A DNA stretch of 64,000 nt from Marthasterias glacialis (GCA_911728455.2 OU452231.1:21132999-21196998), one strand, 5' to 3'. Shown: positions 19,139-31,540, numbered from the stretch's first letter. Numbers and translations: made by a program. The notes: generated by a model from the sequence alone, not told the origin.

Positions 19139-20340
19139 GTTTGCAGCGTGATACTGTTGGTTCCATAAATAGAAACTGTTCAGTTTCTGTTTCCTCTACC
19201 AAAGTGCATGTAAGTTACAGACAATGCATGTTATTTTAACTCTTGAAATGTACTGGTTAAATACTGAATCTCACTGATTGGAAAAACCATTCCGTTTCAA
19301 TGGAGTCCTCCAAACATGCTCCAAAGAAGTATTTCTGTCTAAAAGATTGTCAAGGTAATTTCCTCAGAAGAATAAAATATTTAAAGTGACCAAAGCACTG
19401 GTGCTTTTTTCAATTACAGCAGGTTCCTTGATGAGATGATTCATGTTCAACACATTTATCAAACCAAATTTTATATGCTGGTAAAAATTCAAAATGCAGG
19501 ACACAACACCCTTTTTTGGTTGTATCTGCAGCCATGTTAGTCTTAAGAAATCTACTCATCAACAAGTAGATGGCCAAGTTCCAAATAACATCATCCAATG
19601 TTGCCTTCAGTGCAAGCAGGTAATAATATATAAAAGCATTTGTTTTAATCTAGAGATCATTGTAGAAAACAATGGATTTAATGTTATAATCTTGGTTGTT
19701 GTTTGACTTTTTTTTAAGGTTTTTGTCAGTAATGTTCTTATCATACGGCGATATTTAGCTACTCTTTTAAAAGCTCTTTACAAATTGTTCGCTTTGAAAG
19801 AACCAGTAGATATATTGTTGTTTCGGCCTGTCTGGCGCCCTCTATTGTGCTTCTCTACTGTTCAGGATTTTGTTTTTGTCCATTACAGAGAGTGCAAAGG
19901 CAGCTTGTTAACCAGCAGATAGTCAGCAGACAGCAAGTTCACATTTCTTGATGATGGAGTTCACAGTGTTTGTTAAACACAGGGTTGCTCGTAGATTCCT
20001 GCCAGAGACTTTATAAGGTGAGAGTTCCTTTTGTGTTGGCAATACAAAGGTAAGATGTATGGACTCTGTCTACAGGGAGAGAAGAAGGTGATCCAAGGGG
20101 TGGTGTACAGGGCACCAACAACATTTAAACAAAGGCTGATAATTGTCCTAGCAGTTTATTGGGAGCCACTTTGGCAACAATTATTTTATTCTCAGCATTA
20201 ATTTTGATGATTTGACATAATGTAAATTGCCGCGGCCTACAAAGATATTTTCTTTTGGGAACACGGAAGTGGGGCCCAGGTACAGTTTTTGTTAGTGATC
20301 TACATTTTTCTTTCTGTAGAAGGCACCTGGAAGAGACTGG
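19139..20340. other. Intron, copy 2
   Basis: Diverged copy of 15671-17044. The exon C counterpart begins at 19889 but has TAA after seven codons in the copy 1 frame. No independent gene. Confidence 0.5.
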
Positions 20341-20344
20341 AATA

Positions 20345-23300
20345 TTTTGGGGGCACGTGCTCCCCACTACCCAGCCCCCAACCCTCTGGCCACACCGCTA
20401 GTAAGATGCTGCCATAAGCAAGAGTTGTTCCCCCACTGCCCAGCCCCCAACCCTCTGGCCACACCGCTACTAAGATGCTGCCATGAGCAAGAGTTGCCCC
20501 CCACTGCCCAGCCCCCAACTCTCCAGCTACACCGCTAGTAAGATGATGCCATGAGCAAGAGTTGCTCCCCCACTGTCCAGCCCCAAACCCTCCGGCCACA
20601 CCGATAGTAAGATGCTGCCATGAGCAAGAGTTGATCCCCCACTGTCCAGCCCCCAACCCTCCTGTCACAAGGGAACACAGGGAATTGGGGCCCAGGTACA
20701 GTTTTAGTTACTGAACTACATGTAACTACATTTTTTTTTTTAGAGGAAAGCACCTGGAAGAGACTGCAAAATTGTGGGGGCACGTGCCCCCCACTACCCA
20801 GCCCCCAACCCTCCGGCCACACCACTAGTAATTTGTTGCCATGAGCAAGAGTTGCCCCCCCACTGCCCAGCCCCCAACTCTCCAGCTACACCGCTAGTAA
20901 GATGATGCCATGAGCAAGAGTTGCTCCCCCACTGTCCAGCCCCAAACCCTCCGGCCACACCGCTAGTAAGATGCTGCCATGAGCAAGAGTTATTCCCAAA
21001 CTGTCCAGCCCCAAACCCTCCGGCCACACTGCTAGCAAGACGCTGCCATGAGCAAGAGTTGCCCCCCAATGCCCAGCACCCGACCCTGGGGCCACACCGC
21101 TACTAAGATGCTGTCTTGAGCAAGAGTTGTTCCCCCACTGCCCAGCCCCCAACCCTCCGGCCACACCGCTACTAAGATGCTGCCATGAGCAAGAGTTGCC
21201 CCCCACTGCCTAGCCCCCAACCCTCCGGCCTCACTGCTAGTAAGATGCTGCCATGATAAAGAGTTGTTCCCCCACTGTCCAGCCCCCAACCTTCCGGCCA
21301 CACCGCTAGTAAGATGCTGCCATGAGCAAGAGTTATTCCCAAACTGTCCAGCCCCAAACCCTCCGGCCACACTGCTAGCAAGACGCTGCCATGAGCAAGA
21401 GTTGCCCCCCAATGCCCAGCACCCGACCCTGGGGCCACACCGCTACTAAGATGCTGTCTTGAGCAAGAGTTGTTCCCCCACTGCCGAGCCCCCAACCCTC
21501 CGGCCACACCGCTACTAAGATGCTGCCATGAGCAAGAGTTGCCCCCCACTGCCTAGCCCCCAACCCTCCGGCCTCACTGCTAGTAAGATGCTGCCATGAT
21601 AAAGAGTTGTTCCCCCACTGTCCAGCCCCAAACCCTCCGGCCACACCGCTAGTAAGATGCTGCCATGAGCAAGAGTTGTTCCCCCACTGTCCAGCCCCAA
21701 ACCCTCCGGCCACACTGCTAGTAAGACGCTGCCATGAGCAAGAGTTGGCCCCCAATGCCGAGCACCCGACCCTGGGGCCACATGGCTACTATGATGCTGC
21801 CATGAACAAGAGTTGTTCCCCAACTGCCCAGCCCCAAACCCTTCGGCAACACCACTAGTAAGATGCTGCCTTGAGCAAGAGTTGTTCCCCCACTGCCTAG
21901 CCCCCAACCTTCCGGCCACACCGCTACTAAGATGCCGCCATGAGCAAGAGTTGCTCCCCCACTGTCCAGCCCCAAACCCTCCGGCCACACCGCTAGCAAG
22001 ACGCTGCCATGAGCAAGAGTTGCCCCCCAATGCCCAGCACCCGACCCTGGGGCCACACCGCTACTAAGATGCTGTCATGAGCAAGAGTTGTTCCCCCACT
22101 GCCCAGCCCCCAACCTTCCGGCCACACCGCTACTAAGATGCTGCCATGAGCAAGAGTTGCCCCCCACTGCCTACCCCCCAACCCTCCGGCCTCACTGCTA
22201 GTAAGATGCTGCCATGATAAAGAGTTGTTCCCCCACTGTCCAGCCCCAAACCCTCCGGCCACACCGCTAGTAAGATGCTGCCATGAGCAAGAGTTGTTCC
22301 CCCACTGTCCAGCCCCAAACCCTCTGGCCACACTGCTAGTAAGATGCTGCCATGAGCAAGAGTTGGCCCCCTATGCCGAGCACCCGACCCTGGGGCCACA
22401 TGGCTACTATGATGCTGCCATGAACAAGAGTTGTTCCCTAACTGCCCAGCCCCAAACCCTTCGACCACACCACTAGTAAGATGCTGCCTTGAGCAAGAGT
22501 TGTTCCCCCACTGCCTAGCCCCCAACCTTCCGGCCACACCGCTACTAAGATGCCGCCATGAGCAAGAGTTGTTCCCCCACTGCCTAGCCCCCAACCCTCA
22601 GGCCACGGCACTAATAAGATGCTGCCATGAGCAAGAGTTCTTCCTCCACTGCCAAGCCCCCAACCCTCTGGCCACATCACTAGTAAGATTCTGCCATGAG
22701 CAAGAGTTTTCCCCCACTGCCCAACCCCCACCCTCTGGCCACACTGCTAGTAAGACGCTGCCATGAGCAAGAGTTGGCCCCCAATGCCGAGCACCCGACC
22801 CTGGGGCCACATGGCTACTATGATGCTGCCATGAGCAAGAGTTCTTCTTCCACTGCCCAGCCCCAAACCCTTCGGCCACACCACTAGTAAGATGCTGCCT
22901 TGAGCAAGAGTTGTTCCCCCACTGCCTAGCCCCCAACCTTCCGGCCACACCGCTACTAAGATGCCGCCATGAGCAAGAGTTGTTCCCCCACTGCCTAGCC
23001 CCCAACCCTCCGGCCACGGCACTAATAAGATGCTGCCATGAGCAAGAGTTCTTCCTCCACTGCCAAGCCCCCAACCCTCTGGCCACATCACTAGTAAGAT
23101 TCTGCCATGAGCAAGAGTTTTCCCCCACTGCCCAACCCCCACCCTCTGGCCACACTGCTAGTAAGATGCTGCCATAAGCAAGAGTCGCCCCCTACTGCCC
23201 AGCCCCCAACCCTCCAGCCACACCGCTAGTCAGATGCTGCCATGAGCAAGAGTTGCCCCCCATTGCCCAGCCCGGACCCTCTGGCAACACCGCTACTAAG

Positions 23301-25229
23301 ATGCTGCCATGAGCAAGAGTTGTTCCCCCACTGCCCAGCCCCCGACCCTCCAGCCACACCTCTAGTAAGATGCTGCCATGAGCAAGAGTTGTCCCAAATT
23401 GCCCAGCCCTGACCCTCGGGCCACACTGCTAATAAGATGCTGCCATGAGCAAGAGTTGGCCCCGTCCCACTGCCAAGCTCCTTACCCTCCGGCCACACCA
23501 CTAGTAAGATGCTGCCATGAGCAAGAGTTGCCCCCCACTGTCCAGCCCCCAACCCTCCTGTCACACCGCCAGTAAGATGCTGTCATGAGCCGGAGTTGCC
23601 CCCACTGCCCACCCCCCAACCCTCCTGCCACACCGCTAGTAAGATGCTGCTATGAGCAAGAATTGCCCCCAACTGCCCAGCCAAAACCCTCCAGCCACAC
23701 TGCTAGTAAGATGCTGCCATAAGCAAGAGTTGTTCCCCCACTGCCCTGCCCCAACCCTCCGGTCGCACTGCTAGTAATATGCTGCCATGAGGAAGAGTGG
23801 CCCCCAATGCACAGCACCCGACCCTGGGGCCACACCGCTACTAAGATGCTGCCATGAACAAGAGTTGTTCCCCAACTGCCCAGCCCCCAACCCTCCCGCC
23901 ACAACGCTAGTAAGATGCTGCCATTAGCCCCCAACCCTCCGGCCCCACCGCTACTAAGATGCTGTCATGAGCAAGAGTTGTTCCCCCACTGCCCAGCCCC
24001 CAACCCTCCGGCAAGACCCCTAGTAAGATGCTGCCACCAGCCCCCAACCCTCCGGCCACACCACTACTAAGATGCTGCCATGACCAAGAGTTGCCCCCAA
24101 CTGGCCAGCCCCCAACCCTCCTGCCACACCGCTAGTAAGATGCTGCCATGAGCAAAAGTCGCTCCCCACTGCCCAGCCCCCAACCCTCCTGCCACACTGC
24201 TAGTGAGATGCTGCCATGAGCAAGAGTTGCCCCCCCCCTGCCAAGCCCCCAACCCTCCTGTCACACCGCTTGTAAGATGCTGCCATGGGCAGGAGTTGGC
24301 CCCCACTGCCTTGCCCCCAACCCTCCGGCCGCACTGCTTTTAAGATGCTGCCATGAGCAAAAGTTGCCCCCCATTGCCCAGCCCCGACCCGCTGGCCACA
24401 CCGCTACTAAGATGCTGCCATGAGCAAGAGTTGTTCCCCCACTGCCCAGCCCCCAACCCTCCAGCCACACCTCTAGTAAGATGCTGCCATAAGCAAGAGC
24501 TGCCCCCAATTGCCCAGCCCTGACCCTCTGGCCACACCGCTACTAAGATGCTGCCATAAGCAACAGTTGTTCCCCCACTGCCCAGCCCCAACCCTCCGGC
24601 CACACTGCTAGTAAGATGCTGCCATGAGTAAGAGTTGCCCCCCAATGCCCAGCACCCGACCCTGGGGCCACACCGCTACTAAGATGCTGTCATGAACAAG
24701 AGTTGTTCCCCAACTGCCCAGCCCCAAACCCTTTGGCCACACCACTAGTAAGATGCTGCCATGAGCCAGAGTTGCCCCCCACTGTCCAGCCCCCAACCCT
24801 CTGGCTACACTGCTAGTAAGATGCTGCCATGATAAAGAATTGTTCCCCCACTGCCCAGCGCCCCAACCCTCCGGTCACGCCGCTAGTAAGATGCTGCCAT
24901 AAGCAAGAGTTGTTCTCCCACTGCCCAGCCTCCAACCCTCCCATCACACTGCTAGTTAGATGCTGCCATGAACAAGATTGTTCCCCCACTGCCCAGCCCC
25001 CAACCCTCCGGCCACACCGCTAGTAAGATGCTGCCATGAGCAAGAGCTTTTCCCCCACTGCCTAGCCCCCAACCTTCCAGCCACACCGCTACTAAGATGC
25101 CGCCATGAGCAAGAGTTGTTCCCCCACTGCCTAGCCCCCAACCCTCTTGCCACACCGCTAGTAAGATGCTGCCATGAGCAAAAGTTTTTCCCCCACTTCC
25201 CAGCCCCCAACCCTCCGGCCACGCTGCTA
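20345..25229. repeat. 69 bp G4 minisatellite, array 2 (about 70 copies)
   Basis: The consensus period is 68-69 bp. Each unit on the - strand carries four G runs separated by 2-4 bases (GGG-TT-GGGGG-CT-GGG-CAGT-GGGGG), a G-quadruplex motif. Higher-order repetition is clear: a 343 bp (5-unit) block from about 20991 recurs from 21334, and a 411 bp (6-unit) block ending near 22731 recurs ending near 23142. Because 69 is a multiple of 3, open 23-residue repeats appear on both strands; these are not evidence of a gene. At 20665-20800 a copy of the array's own left flank is embedded between units. Confidence 0.95.
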
Positions 25230-25522
25230 AAAACAACATTCTGCACACAGGAAATAATTGCAGGGTTTATGTATAAAGATCATGTTAAATGTTGGCTGTT
25301 GGTTTAGCAAGTTGAACAATGATGTTGTTCTTGTATTTGTGTCATGATATCTGAATTAAAATAAACTGGATCAGTAATTATAATATATCCTAATGACAAG
25401 TAGCTATTACTCAGGCAAATAATTGTGGGTGTTATCTCTTCATTCCGTAAGTTTTATTTTGAAAGCTTACCATTTTCATAAAATGATCATAACAAGTGTA
25501 TATGTACTTCTTAAATCAACAG
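25230..25522. other. Intron upstream of exon E, copy 2
   Basis: Unique AT-rich sequence starting 'aacaacattctgcacacag', repeated after array 3 at 31074. No coding signal. Confidence 0.5.
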
Positions 25523-25599
25523 AAAGTGAAGAAGACCCTAACCTTTGCTGCGAGAGAAACATCAGAGGTCAAGTCAAGAAAGACAAGCCTACCAAGAAG
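25523..25599 (+). CDS. Exon E, copy 2 (intact)
   Basis: The acceptor is cttaaatcaacag and the donor is GTAAAT. The 77 bp accept the one base left by exon B, giving Glu, and then read S-E-E-D-P-N-L-C-C-E-R-N, then G-Q-V-K-K-D-K-P-T-K-K, ending in phase 0. The exon is polar, with an acidic start and a lysine-rich end. The join B-E is therefore as good as B-C, and E may be the true next exon. It is open, unlike its copy at 31464. No family is recognised. Confidence 0.45.
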
Positions 25600-25930
25600 G
25601 TAAATGTTATCAATACTGTGTTGTTTGTTGTAACCACTGTCTTATAATCAGGTTGACTTAGTGGTTTGTTTTCCTGCCTGACCTCAGTGGTCCTGGGTAT
25701 GAATCTCACTTCAGAGTCCTTGTCTTTTCAGTACCTTTAAATTTCTCCATAGAGTTGTGAAACTTTAATCTCTTATAATGGAACGACATCAAGCTATTGG
25801 GGGTTTCGGATCTCAGTCAAAACAACCTCTGTTTTTGTCAAGATGTTCTTTCATTTGTTTTATTATTTTCTGTTTTCACAACTCCCTTAAAATAAGGCCA
25901 AGATTTTGTGAGAAGGTTATCTTATACCTC
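25600..25930. other. Intron after exon E, copy 2
   Basis: Non-coding and closely matched by 31541-31850. It contains 'gacctcagtggtcctgggt'. Confidence 0.45.
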
Positions 25931-25934
25931 ACCC

Positions 25935-26740
25935 TTCCCCTTGTAGAGAAAATGGCTTAAGGAAAAAGTTACAATTTTGATCCAACTGCAGCCAAACCAA
26001 AACATTGCAAACTTCCGAGCGATTTCAGTATCTTTCAGTGAAGAATGAGATTTACTTTCCTGATGCATAATAAACCTGCCGGAACGCAACCGTTCAAACC
26101 AAGACAATGAAGATGATTTTTTGGTCAAAGTAACAACTTTTCTGAGAGAATAACAGCAAGAGGCTATGATCCATCAGAAATTAACAACACCACAAACCAA
26201 GTATCTTTCTTTGAAAGATCAAACCTGAATCATAAATGGCAGATAAACAAAAAACAAGAAATCAAGACTCCATTTGTTTGCACAATAACACCAAACCCTG
26301 TATATGAGCCATTATGAATTAAATCATGCAGTAAAAAAACACTGGTCATTGATCAAAAGCAACAACACACCCTGGGAAATTTTCCTGTACCCTCCCTTCA
26401 TTGTTTTCAAAAAAGACCGAAGTATACGGGAAAAACTAGTCAAAGCAAAATTTATTCGGAGTCCAACCAACTCATCTACTCAACAGCTTTCCCCCATTCC
26501 CGATGACTCTGTTTTTGAAGACCACGGAGAATCTCCTTAATGAAGAAACAAGTGGACAACAAACAAGGCGTCTATCACTCAGAATAGCCGTCCCCAAAAG
26601 GACAATAGTATACAACCTCAAACCGAAACAAATACAACCAACCCTCCAATCTCTACACACAAGACATGAGACATACTGATTCTTGGTCAGAATTAACAAT
26701 TTGCAACTGATGAGTGCCAATAATCGAGACATGAAGACGT
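25935..26740 (+). mobile_element. Penelope-like element remnant, copy 2, core deleted and frameshifted
   Basis: Pieces of a Penelope-type reverse transcriptase protein appear in order but in different frames. First is an N-terminal-like G-K-S-Y-N-F-D-P-T-A-A-K-P-K (compare the G-L-N-F-x-P-T-P motif of the family). Then comes R-L-T-A-R-G-Y-D-P-S-E-I. Then come the C-terminal K-K-H-W-S-L-I-K, Y-P-P-F-I-V-F-K-K and R-E-K-L-V-K-A-K-F-I-R-S (about 26300-26470), matching the family's HW-x-L-I ... R-x-x-LVRAKF signature. The central polymerase core is absent and no GIY-YIG domain is visible. Assignment is from motif memory only. Confidence 0.5.
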
Positions 26741-26805
26741 GTTCTTTCTATTTGAGGATATGAAAAAATATCCTCAAACTCACCTATTTCGTTGAAACTA
26801 ATGAC

Positions 26806-27028
26806 GCATGTCATTATGTCACGTTAGAGGATTTGAATGATTTTCCTTTTCCAAACACCACTGATGTGTCATCCCTTTCAACTGTGTTTGATGTAACCAT
26901 GATTTCTTATCTTTCCAGTTTCCTCTGATAGACCCATGTCAGAGAGGTTTCCCCATTGGTCAATGAGCTGACATTTCATAACTGATGGAGCCTGGTGCCT
27001 ATATGTGCCATGTTGCTAACACACCCAT
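26806..27028. other. Junction between the duplication units
   Basis: About 220 bp not shared with the end of copy 3. It may be the original sequence at the duplication breakpoint. Confidence 0.4.
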
Positions 27029-27390
27029 ACTTAATTTACAAGGTAATACTCATGTCATTCATTCAAACTGACTGAACAGTTGGGCTTTTTTGAGTTAATA
27101 GAAGTAAAAAGAAGACAGCGATATTCTCAAAAAATAACTTACATAGGCACGGTAATTTTTGTTAATACAGTCATGTAGGGCTTAAAGAATTTTTGAATCA
27201 TTTTATTTCAACTTTTATAAATTTTGAATTCTAGTGTAAAGATTTGCCTTGAGAATTTGTTGTGTTAGGTGGTTTGTTAACTTTGCATTAAGCCCCCAAA
27301 TTGCTGCTTCTTGCATTCATATGGCCATCCAATGTGAACTACTTTATGAAAAAAAACTTTCTGCCATCTTGTTTAATCTCATCTTTTCAG

Positions 27391-27553
27391 ATAAATGCAA
27401 AGAAGCTAGGCAAGTCCCCTCATGATGCAGATCAGGTTATTGCAGGCCAGTCTGACATAGAGGGCGGTATTCAGGATAAAGCCTGGTATGCTGGAGAAAA
27501 AGTCAACTCTGCAAAGAGAAAACTACAAAGAGTAAAACATCCAACATAACCAA
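27391..27553 (+). pseudogene. Exon A, copy 3 (1 bp deletion)
   Basis: The acceptor is atcttttcag and the donor is GTAAGG. This copy has neither of the stops seen in copies 1 and 2 and reads open through K-R-K-L-Q-R-V-K. One C is then missing from the 'aaaccatcc' of the other copies, which shifts the frame into a stop seven bases before the donor. Its length of 163 bp, against 164, shows the deletion directly. Confidence 0.65.
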
Positions 27554-27668
27554 GTAAGGTAAACTAATGGCAATCCTAATGGATTAGATCTTACTCATCT
27601 TTGAAGTTTCAAACCTGCCGAACACATTCATTTCTTCCCTTTCCCATCTGTTTCTTCTTATTTTGCAG

Positions 27669-27715
27669 ATGTGCGCTGACCTTTGGCCACAGCCAGAATG
27701 TTACATTTAATCAAG
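27669..27715 (+). CDS. Exon B, copy 3
   Basis: 47 bp with good acceptor and donor, in the same phase and nearly the same residues as copy 1 (C-A-L-T-F-G-H-S-Q-N). It is open by itself but sits downstream of a frameshifted exon A. Confidence 0.4.
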
Positions 27716-29050
27716 GTATGCAGCGTGATACTGTTAGTCCCATGAATAGAAACTGTTTCCTCTACCCTAGTGCATGTAAGTTACAGACAATGCATGTAAT
27801 TCATAACTCTTGAAATGTACTGGTTATATTCTGAATCTCACTGAGTGGAAAAACCATTCTGTTTCAATCGAGTCCTCCAAACATGCTCCTAAGCAGTATT
27901 TCTGTCTGAAAGATTGTCAAAGTCATTTCCTTGCAAGAATAGAATATTTAAAGTGACCAAAGCACTGATGCTTTTTTCAATTACAGCAAGTTCCTTGATG
28001 AGATGATTCATCTTATACACATTTATCAAACCAAATTTTAGCTGCTGGTAAAATTTCAAAATGCAGGACATTTGCTAGATCTTCAGACTTCATCAACGAT
28101 CACTTCAACTGTAAAGTAGAGGATGAGAATAACTGCATCTGTTTTAAAACCAATGATGTATTACCGTACCTCTTTAACCAATAATTATAACCTGTCACAT
28201 CCGTTATAAATTCCAAATAACACAAAACCCTTGTTTTGGTTGTATCTGCAGCCATGTTAGTCTTAAGAAATCTACTCATCAACAAGTAGATGGCCAAGTT
28301 CCAAATAACATCATCCAATGTTGCCTTCAGTGCAAGCGGGTAAATATATTAACAAGCACTTGTTTTAATACAGAGATCATTGTAGAAAGCAATGGATTTA
28401 ATTTTATAATCTTGGTTGTTGTTTGACTTTTTTAAAGGTTTTGTCAGTAATGTTCTAATTATAAGGCGATATTTAGCTACTCTCTTAAAAGCTCTTTACA
28501 AATTGTTGGCTTTACAAAGATCAGTAGATGTTTTATTGTTTCTTCCTGTCTGGCGCCCTCTATTGTGCTTCTCTACTATTCAGGATTTTGTTTTTGTCCA
28601 TTACAGAGAGTGTAAAGGCAGCTTGTTAACCAGCAGATAGTCAGAAGACAGCAACTTCTCAATTCTTGATGATGGCGTTCACAGTGTTTGTTAAACACAG
28701 GGTTGCTCGCTGATTCCTGCGAGAGTTCCTTTTGTGTTGGTCATTACAAAGGTAAGATGTATGGACTCTGCCTACAGGGAGAGAAGAAGGTGATCCAAGG
28801 GGTGGTGTACAGGGCACCAACAACATTTAAATAAAGGCTGATAATTTTTCTTGCAGTTTATTGGGAGCCACTTTTGCAACAATTATGTTTTTCCCAGCAT
28901 TAATTTTGATTATTTGACATAATGTAAGTTGCCGCAACGCAGCCAAGATATTTTCACTGGGGAACCCAGGGAAGTGGGGCCCTGGTACAGTTTTTGTTAC
29001 TGATCTACAATTTTCTTTTTGAGGAAGGCACCTGGAAGAGACTGGAAAAT
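27716..29050. other. Intron, copy 3
   Basis: Diverged copy of the copy 1 and copy 2 introns. The exon C counterpart at 28607 has TAA after seven codons in the copy 1 frame. No other gene. Confidence 0.5.
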
Positions 29051-29054
29051 TGTG

Positions 29055-31072
29055 GGGGCACTTGCCCCCCTCTACCCAGCCCCCAACCCTCCGGCCACAC
29101 CGCTAGTAAGATGATGCCATGTGCAAGAGTTGCTCCCCCACTGTCCAGCCCCCAACCCTCTGGCCAAACCACTAGTAAGATGCTGCCATTAGCAAGAGTT
29201 GCTCCCCCACTGCCCAGCCACCAACCCTCCGGCCACACCGCTACTAAGATGCTGCCATGAGCAAGAGTTGCCCCCCAATTTCCAGCCCCCAACTCTCCGG
29301 CCACACCGCTAGTAAGATGCTGCCATGAGCAAGAGTTGCCCCCCACTACCCAGCCCCCAACCCTCCGGCCACACCGCTAGTAAGATGATGCCATGAGCAA
29401 GAGTTGTTCTCCCACTGCCAAGCCCCCAACCCTCCGTTCACACCGCTTCTAAGATGCTGTCATGGGCAAAAGTTGTTCCCCCACTGCCCAGCCCCCAACC
29501 TCCGGCCACACCCCTATTAATATGCTGCCATGAGCAAGAGTTGCCCCACTGCCCAGCCCCCAACCGTCAGGCCACACTGCTAGTAAGATGCTGTAATGAT
29601 AAACAGTTGTTCCCCCACTGCCCAGCCCCAAACCCTCCGGCCACACTGCTAGTAAGATGCTGCCATGATAAACAGTTGTTCCCCCACTGCCCAGCCCCCA
29701 ACCTCCGGCCACACTGCTAGTAAGATGCTGCCATGACAAACAGTTGTTCCCCCACTGCCCAGCCCCCAACCCTCCGCCTACACTGCTAGTAAGATGCTGC
29801 CATGAGCAAGAGTTGTTCCCCCACTACCCAGCCACCAACCCTCCGGCCACACCGCTACTAAGATGCTGCCATGAGCAAGAGTTGCCCCCCAATTTCCAGC
29901 CCCCAACTCTCCGGCCACACCGCTAGTAAGATGATGCCATGAGCAAGAGTTGCCCCCCACTACCCAGCCCCGAACTCTCTGGCCACACCGCTAGTAAGAT
30001 GATGCCATGAGCAAGAGTTGTTCCCCTACTGCCCAGCCCCCAACCCTCCGGCCACACTGCTAGTAAGATGCTGCCATGATAAACAGTTGTTCCCCCACTG
30101 CCCAACCCCCAACCCTCCGGCTACACTGCTAGTAAGATGCTGCCATGCGCAAGAGTTGTTCCCCCACTGCCCAGCCCCAAACCCTTCAGCCACACCGCTA
30201 GTAAGATGCTGCCATGAGCAAGAGTTGTTCCCCCACTGCCCAGCCCCCAACCCTCCGGCCACACTGCTAGTAAGATGCTGCCATGATAAACAGTTGTTCC
30301 CCCACTGCCCAACCCCCAACCCTCCGGCTACACTGCTAGTAAGATGCTGCCATGCGCAAGAGTTGTTCCCCCACTGCCCAGCCCCCAACCCTTCAGCCAC
30401 AACGCTAGTAAGATGCTGCCGTGAGCAAGAGTTGCCCCCATTGCCCAGCCCCCAGCCCTCCGGCCAGAACCGCTAGTAAGATGCTGCCACCAGCCCCCAA
30501 CCCTCCGACCACACCGCTACTAAGATGCCCCCATGAGCAAGAGTTGCCCCCCCCCCCACTGCCCAACTCCCAACCCTCCGGCTACACTGCCAGTAAGATT
30601 CTGCCATGATAAAGAGTTGTTCCCACTGCCAAGCCCCAAACACTCCGGCCACACTGCTAGTAAGATGCTGCCACGATAAACAGTTGTTTCCCCACTGCCC
30701 AGCCTTCAACCCTCCGACCACGCCGCTAGTAAGATGCTGCCAAGAGCAAGAGATGTTCCACCACTGCCCAGCCCCCAACCCTCCAGCCACACTGCTAGTA
30801 AGATGCTGCCATGAGCAAGAGTTGTTCCCCCACTGCCAAGCCCCCAACCCTCCAATCACACCGCTTCTAAGATGCTGTCATGAGCAAGAGTTGTTCCCCC
30901 ACTGCCCAGCCCCCAACCCTCTGGCCACGCCGCTAGTAAGATGCTGCCATGAGCAAGAGTTGTTCCCCCACTGCCCAGCTCCCAACCCTCCGGCCACACC
31001 GCTAGTTAGATGCTGCCATGAGCAAGAGTTGTTCTCCACTGCCCGGCCCCCAACCCTCCAGCCACGCCGCTA
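29055..31072. repeat. 69 bp G4 minisatellite, array 3 (about 29 copies)
   Basis: Same unit as array 2. A subset here has 'gataaacagttg' or 'gcgcaagagttg' variants, and a three-unit block at 30018-30220 is repeated directly after itself. It ends at the same flank sequence (acaacattctgcacac) as array 2. Confidence 0.95.
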
Positions 31073-31463
31073 AAGACAACATTCTGCACACAGAAAATAA
31101 TTGCAGGGTTTATGTATAAAGATCATGTTAAATGTTGGCTGTTGGTTTAGCATGTTGAACAATGATGTTGTTCTTGTATTTGTATCAGGATATCTGAATT
31201 CAAATAAACTGGATCAGTAATAATAATATATCCTCATGACAAGTAGCTATTGCTCAGGCAAATAATTGTGGGTGTTATCTCTTCATTCTGTCACTGAACA
31301 ACTCAAGTGACTCCAGTTCTTCATTTTGATCCTAAAAATGAAGGGCATCATATATTACTAAAAATCTATGTTGAAATAAATAATCACGTAAGTTTTATTT
31401 TGAAAGCTGAACATTTTGATAAAATGATCATAACAAGTGTATATGTACTTCTTAAATTGACAG
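31073..31463. other. Intron upstream of exon E, copy 3
   Basis: Copy of 25230-25522 with an insertion of about 95 bp (31293-31387) that copy 2 lacks. No coding signal. Confidence 0.45.
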
Positions 31464-31540
31464 AAAGTGACGAAGACCCTAACATTTGCTGCGAGAGAAA
31501 CAGCAGAGGTCAAGTCAAGTAAGACAAGCCTACCAAGAAG
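31464..31540 (+). pseudogene. Exon E, copy 3 (in-frame stop)
   Basis: 77 bp, same splice sites and phase as 25523-25599. One A-to-T change turns the Lys codon after G-Q-V-K into TAA. The same change creates AAGTAAGA, a possible alternative donor inside the exon. Confidence 0.55.

Larger units (their letters stand above)
18450..26805 (+). repeat. Segmental duplication unit, copy 2 (8.4 kb)
   Basis: It begins 'acttaatttacaaggtaata', as does copy 3 at 27029, and contains in order exons A, B, C, the 69 bp array 2, exon E and a Penelope-like remnant. It ends near 'cacctatttcgttgaaacta'. Copy 3 (27029-32730) has the same order but a much shorter array, which accounts for most of the length difference. 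Confidence 0.9.

Noticed and set aside
17949..31073. Glycine/tryptophan-rich and cysteine/proline-rich 23-residue repeat proteins (silk-like or zinc-binding)
   Set aside because: The 69 bp period is a multiple of three, so both strands stay open without selection. Frames shift wherever a 68 bp unit occurs, and no start, signal peptide or splice context is visible.
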